Origin: a bacterium
GTDB taxonomy: Bacteria > Oederibacteriota > JAJYGY01
Assembly (NCBI GenBank): GCA_021790555.1
Contig: JAJYGY010000007.1
Location: forward strand, 1 to 5,642
Direction of reading: 5' to 3'
DNA: 5,642 nt
Shown here in pieces: positions 4,981-5,642 of this stretch (positions are counted from its first letter, which is position 1; each line of letters starts with the position of its first letter). A program made the position numbers and the translations under genes. The notes beneath the pieces were generated by a model. That model ran no database searches. It was not told where the DNA came from and worked only from the letters and a program-made list of their open reading frames with translations.

Positions 4981-5642
4981 ATGCGCGTCGCGCCTAAAAA
5001 AACCAGGGGCAGGAAGCCCGGGGATGAAAGGGGCCAGATTACTGTCGGGCTTCTCATTTCCCTTCTGGCCATGATGGCCACCCTTTATTACGTAGTACTG
5101 CACATTTATTACGCCAGTCACGAAGACGTGGCAAGACGTCAGTACCAACAAACCGCGCTTTCCATCGCCCAGGCAGGTTTCACCGACGCCCAAGCCTGGT
5201 TCCAACGCCAGGGCACGGTGAACCTGACCAACTTCCCGACCAGCCCATGGGTCTTCCCAGACGCGGCTTTCGACCCCAAATACGACCCCAACTCCCTCAA
5301 CAGCGCCACCTCCCTCACCCCGGCCATGGACGTCAGCAATGGGGGGGACAGCCTGGTGCCCAGCAAATACTGGCTGGACGGATCCGCCCAGACCGTGGCG
5401 TCGGCCATTGTGGAGACCGTGCAGATCAGCGGCAGCGGCTCCCCCGAACAAATATGGGGCCGCTGGGTGGTGAAACGCCAGATGCAGCCGGACGGACCTC
5501 CGCCCAAATGCCTCACCTGCACGGCCGGACTGTCGTCGCCGGATCCCCTTGCCGTGCACGACCTTTCGGACCAAAAAACCCAGGCCCCCTATGGATCCGG
5601 CGAGATCTGGGGCATCACCTCCATGGGATATGTGTACCAGTC
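4981..5642 (+). CDS. PilX-like pilus assembly / minor pilin protein (3' end outside window)
   Basis: The frame is open for 220 codons from ATG 4981 to the right edge. A short basic leader (MRVAPKKTRGRKPGDERG) precedes one hydrophobic segment, about residues 20-45 (ITVGLLISLLAMMATLYYVV), then a helix containing QQTALSIAQAGFTDAQAWF. That order matches PilX N-terminal-domain proteins, where RG-x-hydrophobic is followed by an A(E/Q)AG(L/F)xDA(E/Q) helix; members are minor pilin-like parts of type IV pilus or type II-like machines. A prepilin cut after G18 is possible, but the position after it is Gln and there is no Glu at +5, as in many PilX-type proteins. The rest looks like an extracytoplasmic globular domain rich in Pro, Ser, Asn and Trp, with a CLTC pair at C177/C180. 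A TadE/TadG-like protein is the main alternative because of the RGQITV start. GGGGA at 4970-4974, six bases before the ATG, sets the start. Codons are less G/C-biased than in the genes to the left. Confidence 0.7.
   Translation, partial: MRVAPKKTRGRKPGDERGQITVGLLISLLAMMATLYYVVLHIYYASHEDVARRQYQQTALSIAQAGFTDAQAWFQRQGTVNLTNFPTSPWVFPDAAFDPKYDPNSLNSATSLTPAMDVSNGGDSLVPSKYWLDGSAQTVASAIVETVQISGSGSPEQIWGRWVVKRQMQPDGPPPKCLTCTAGLSSPDPLAVHDLSDQKTQAPYGSGEIWGITSMGYVYQ

Noticed and set aside
4948..5574. A 208-codon minus-strand open frame opposite the PilX-like gene
   Set aside because: The plus strand there encodes a recognisable PilX-like N-terminus with a promoter and ribosome site. The minus-strand product has no recognisable features.
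1..5642. CRISPR arrays, tRNA or rRNA genes, insertion sequences, toxin-antitoxin or defence genes
   Set aside because: No regularly spaced repeats, cloverleaf or rRNA-like segments, transposase motifs or paired small genes were found on either strand.

Overview
The window looks like chromosomal DNA from a GC-rich Gram-negative bacterium. Two genes encode outer-membrane barrel proteins, one has a Sec signal peptide, and one looks like a pilus or pseudopilus component. The PorV/PorQ-type barrel is a family seen in FCB-group bacteria and several deep-branching or candidate phyla. I cannot name a phylum from the sequence alone. I see no transposase, integrase, tRNA, rRNA, CRISPR array or phage gene.

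Layout. Positions 1-1396 (+) hold the 3' part of a gene whose product joins a PorV/PorQ-like barrel to a C-terminal right-handed parallel beta-helix. It converges, across about 21 bp, on a two-gene minus-strand unit: an RhlE-type DEAD-box RNA helicase (3613 to 1919) followed by a PilZ-domain protein (1867 to 1418). Positions 3614-3991 are a 378-bp divergent control region that changes from GC-rich to a distinct AT-rich island. The island holds weak promoter candidates and an exact FNR/CRP-family consensus palindrome, TTGAT-N4-ATCAA. Rightward from there lie a secreted 283-aa predicted outer-membrane barrel protein (3992-4843), a 137-bp gap with a weak hairpin and a clear TATAAT -10 element, and the 5' part of a PilX-like gene (4981 to the right edge).

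How the parts may fit together. Helicase and PilZ gene are 51 bp apart on one strand and are probably co-transcribed. That places an RNA-remodelling enzyme beside a likely cyclic-di-GMP receptor. The neighbouring genes are envelope and pilus functions, which are common outputs of cyclic-di-GMP signalling, but a functional link is inference from proximity. The palindrome in the divergent region suggests oxygen or redox control of one or both flanking transcription units.

I found no clearly new multi-gene system. The points most worth a second look are the barrel/beta-helix fusion, the FNR-type palindrome, the helicase-PilZ pairing, and the open-ended PilX-like gene, which a search for closed ORFs would miss.
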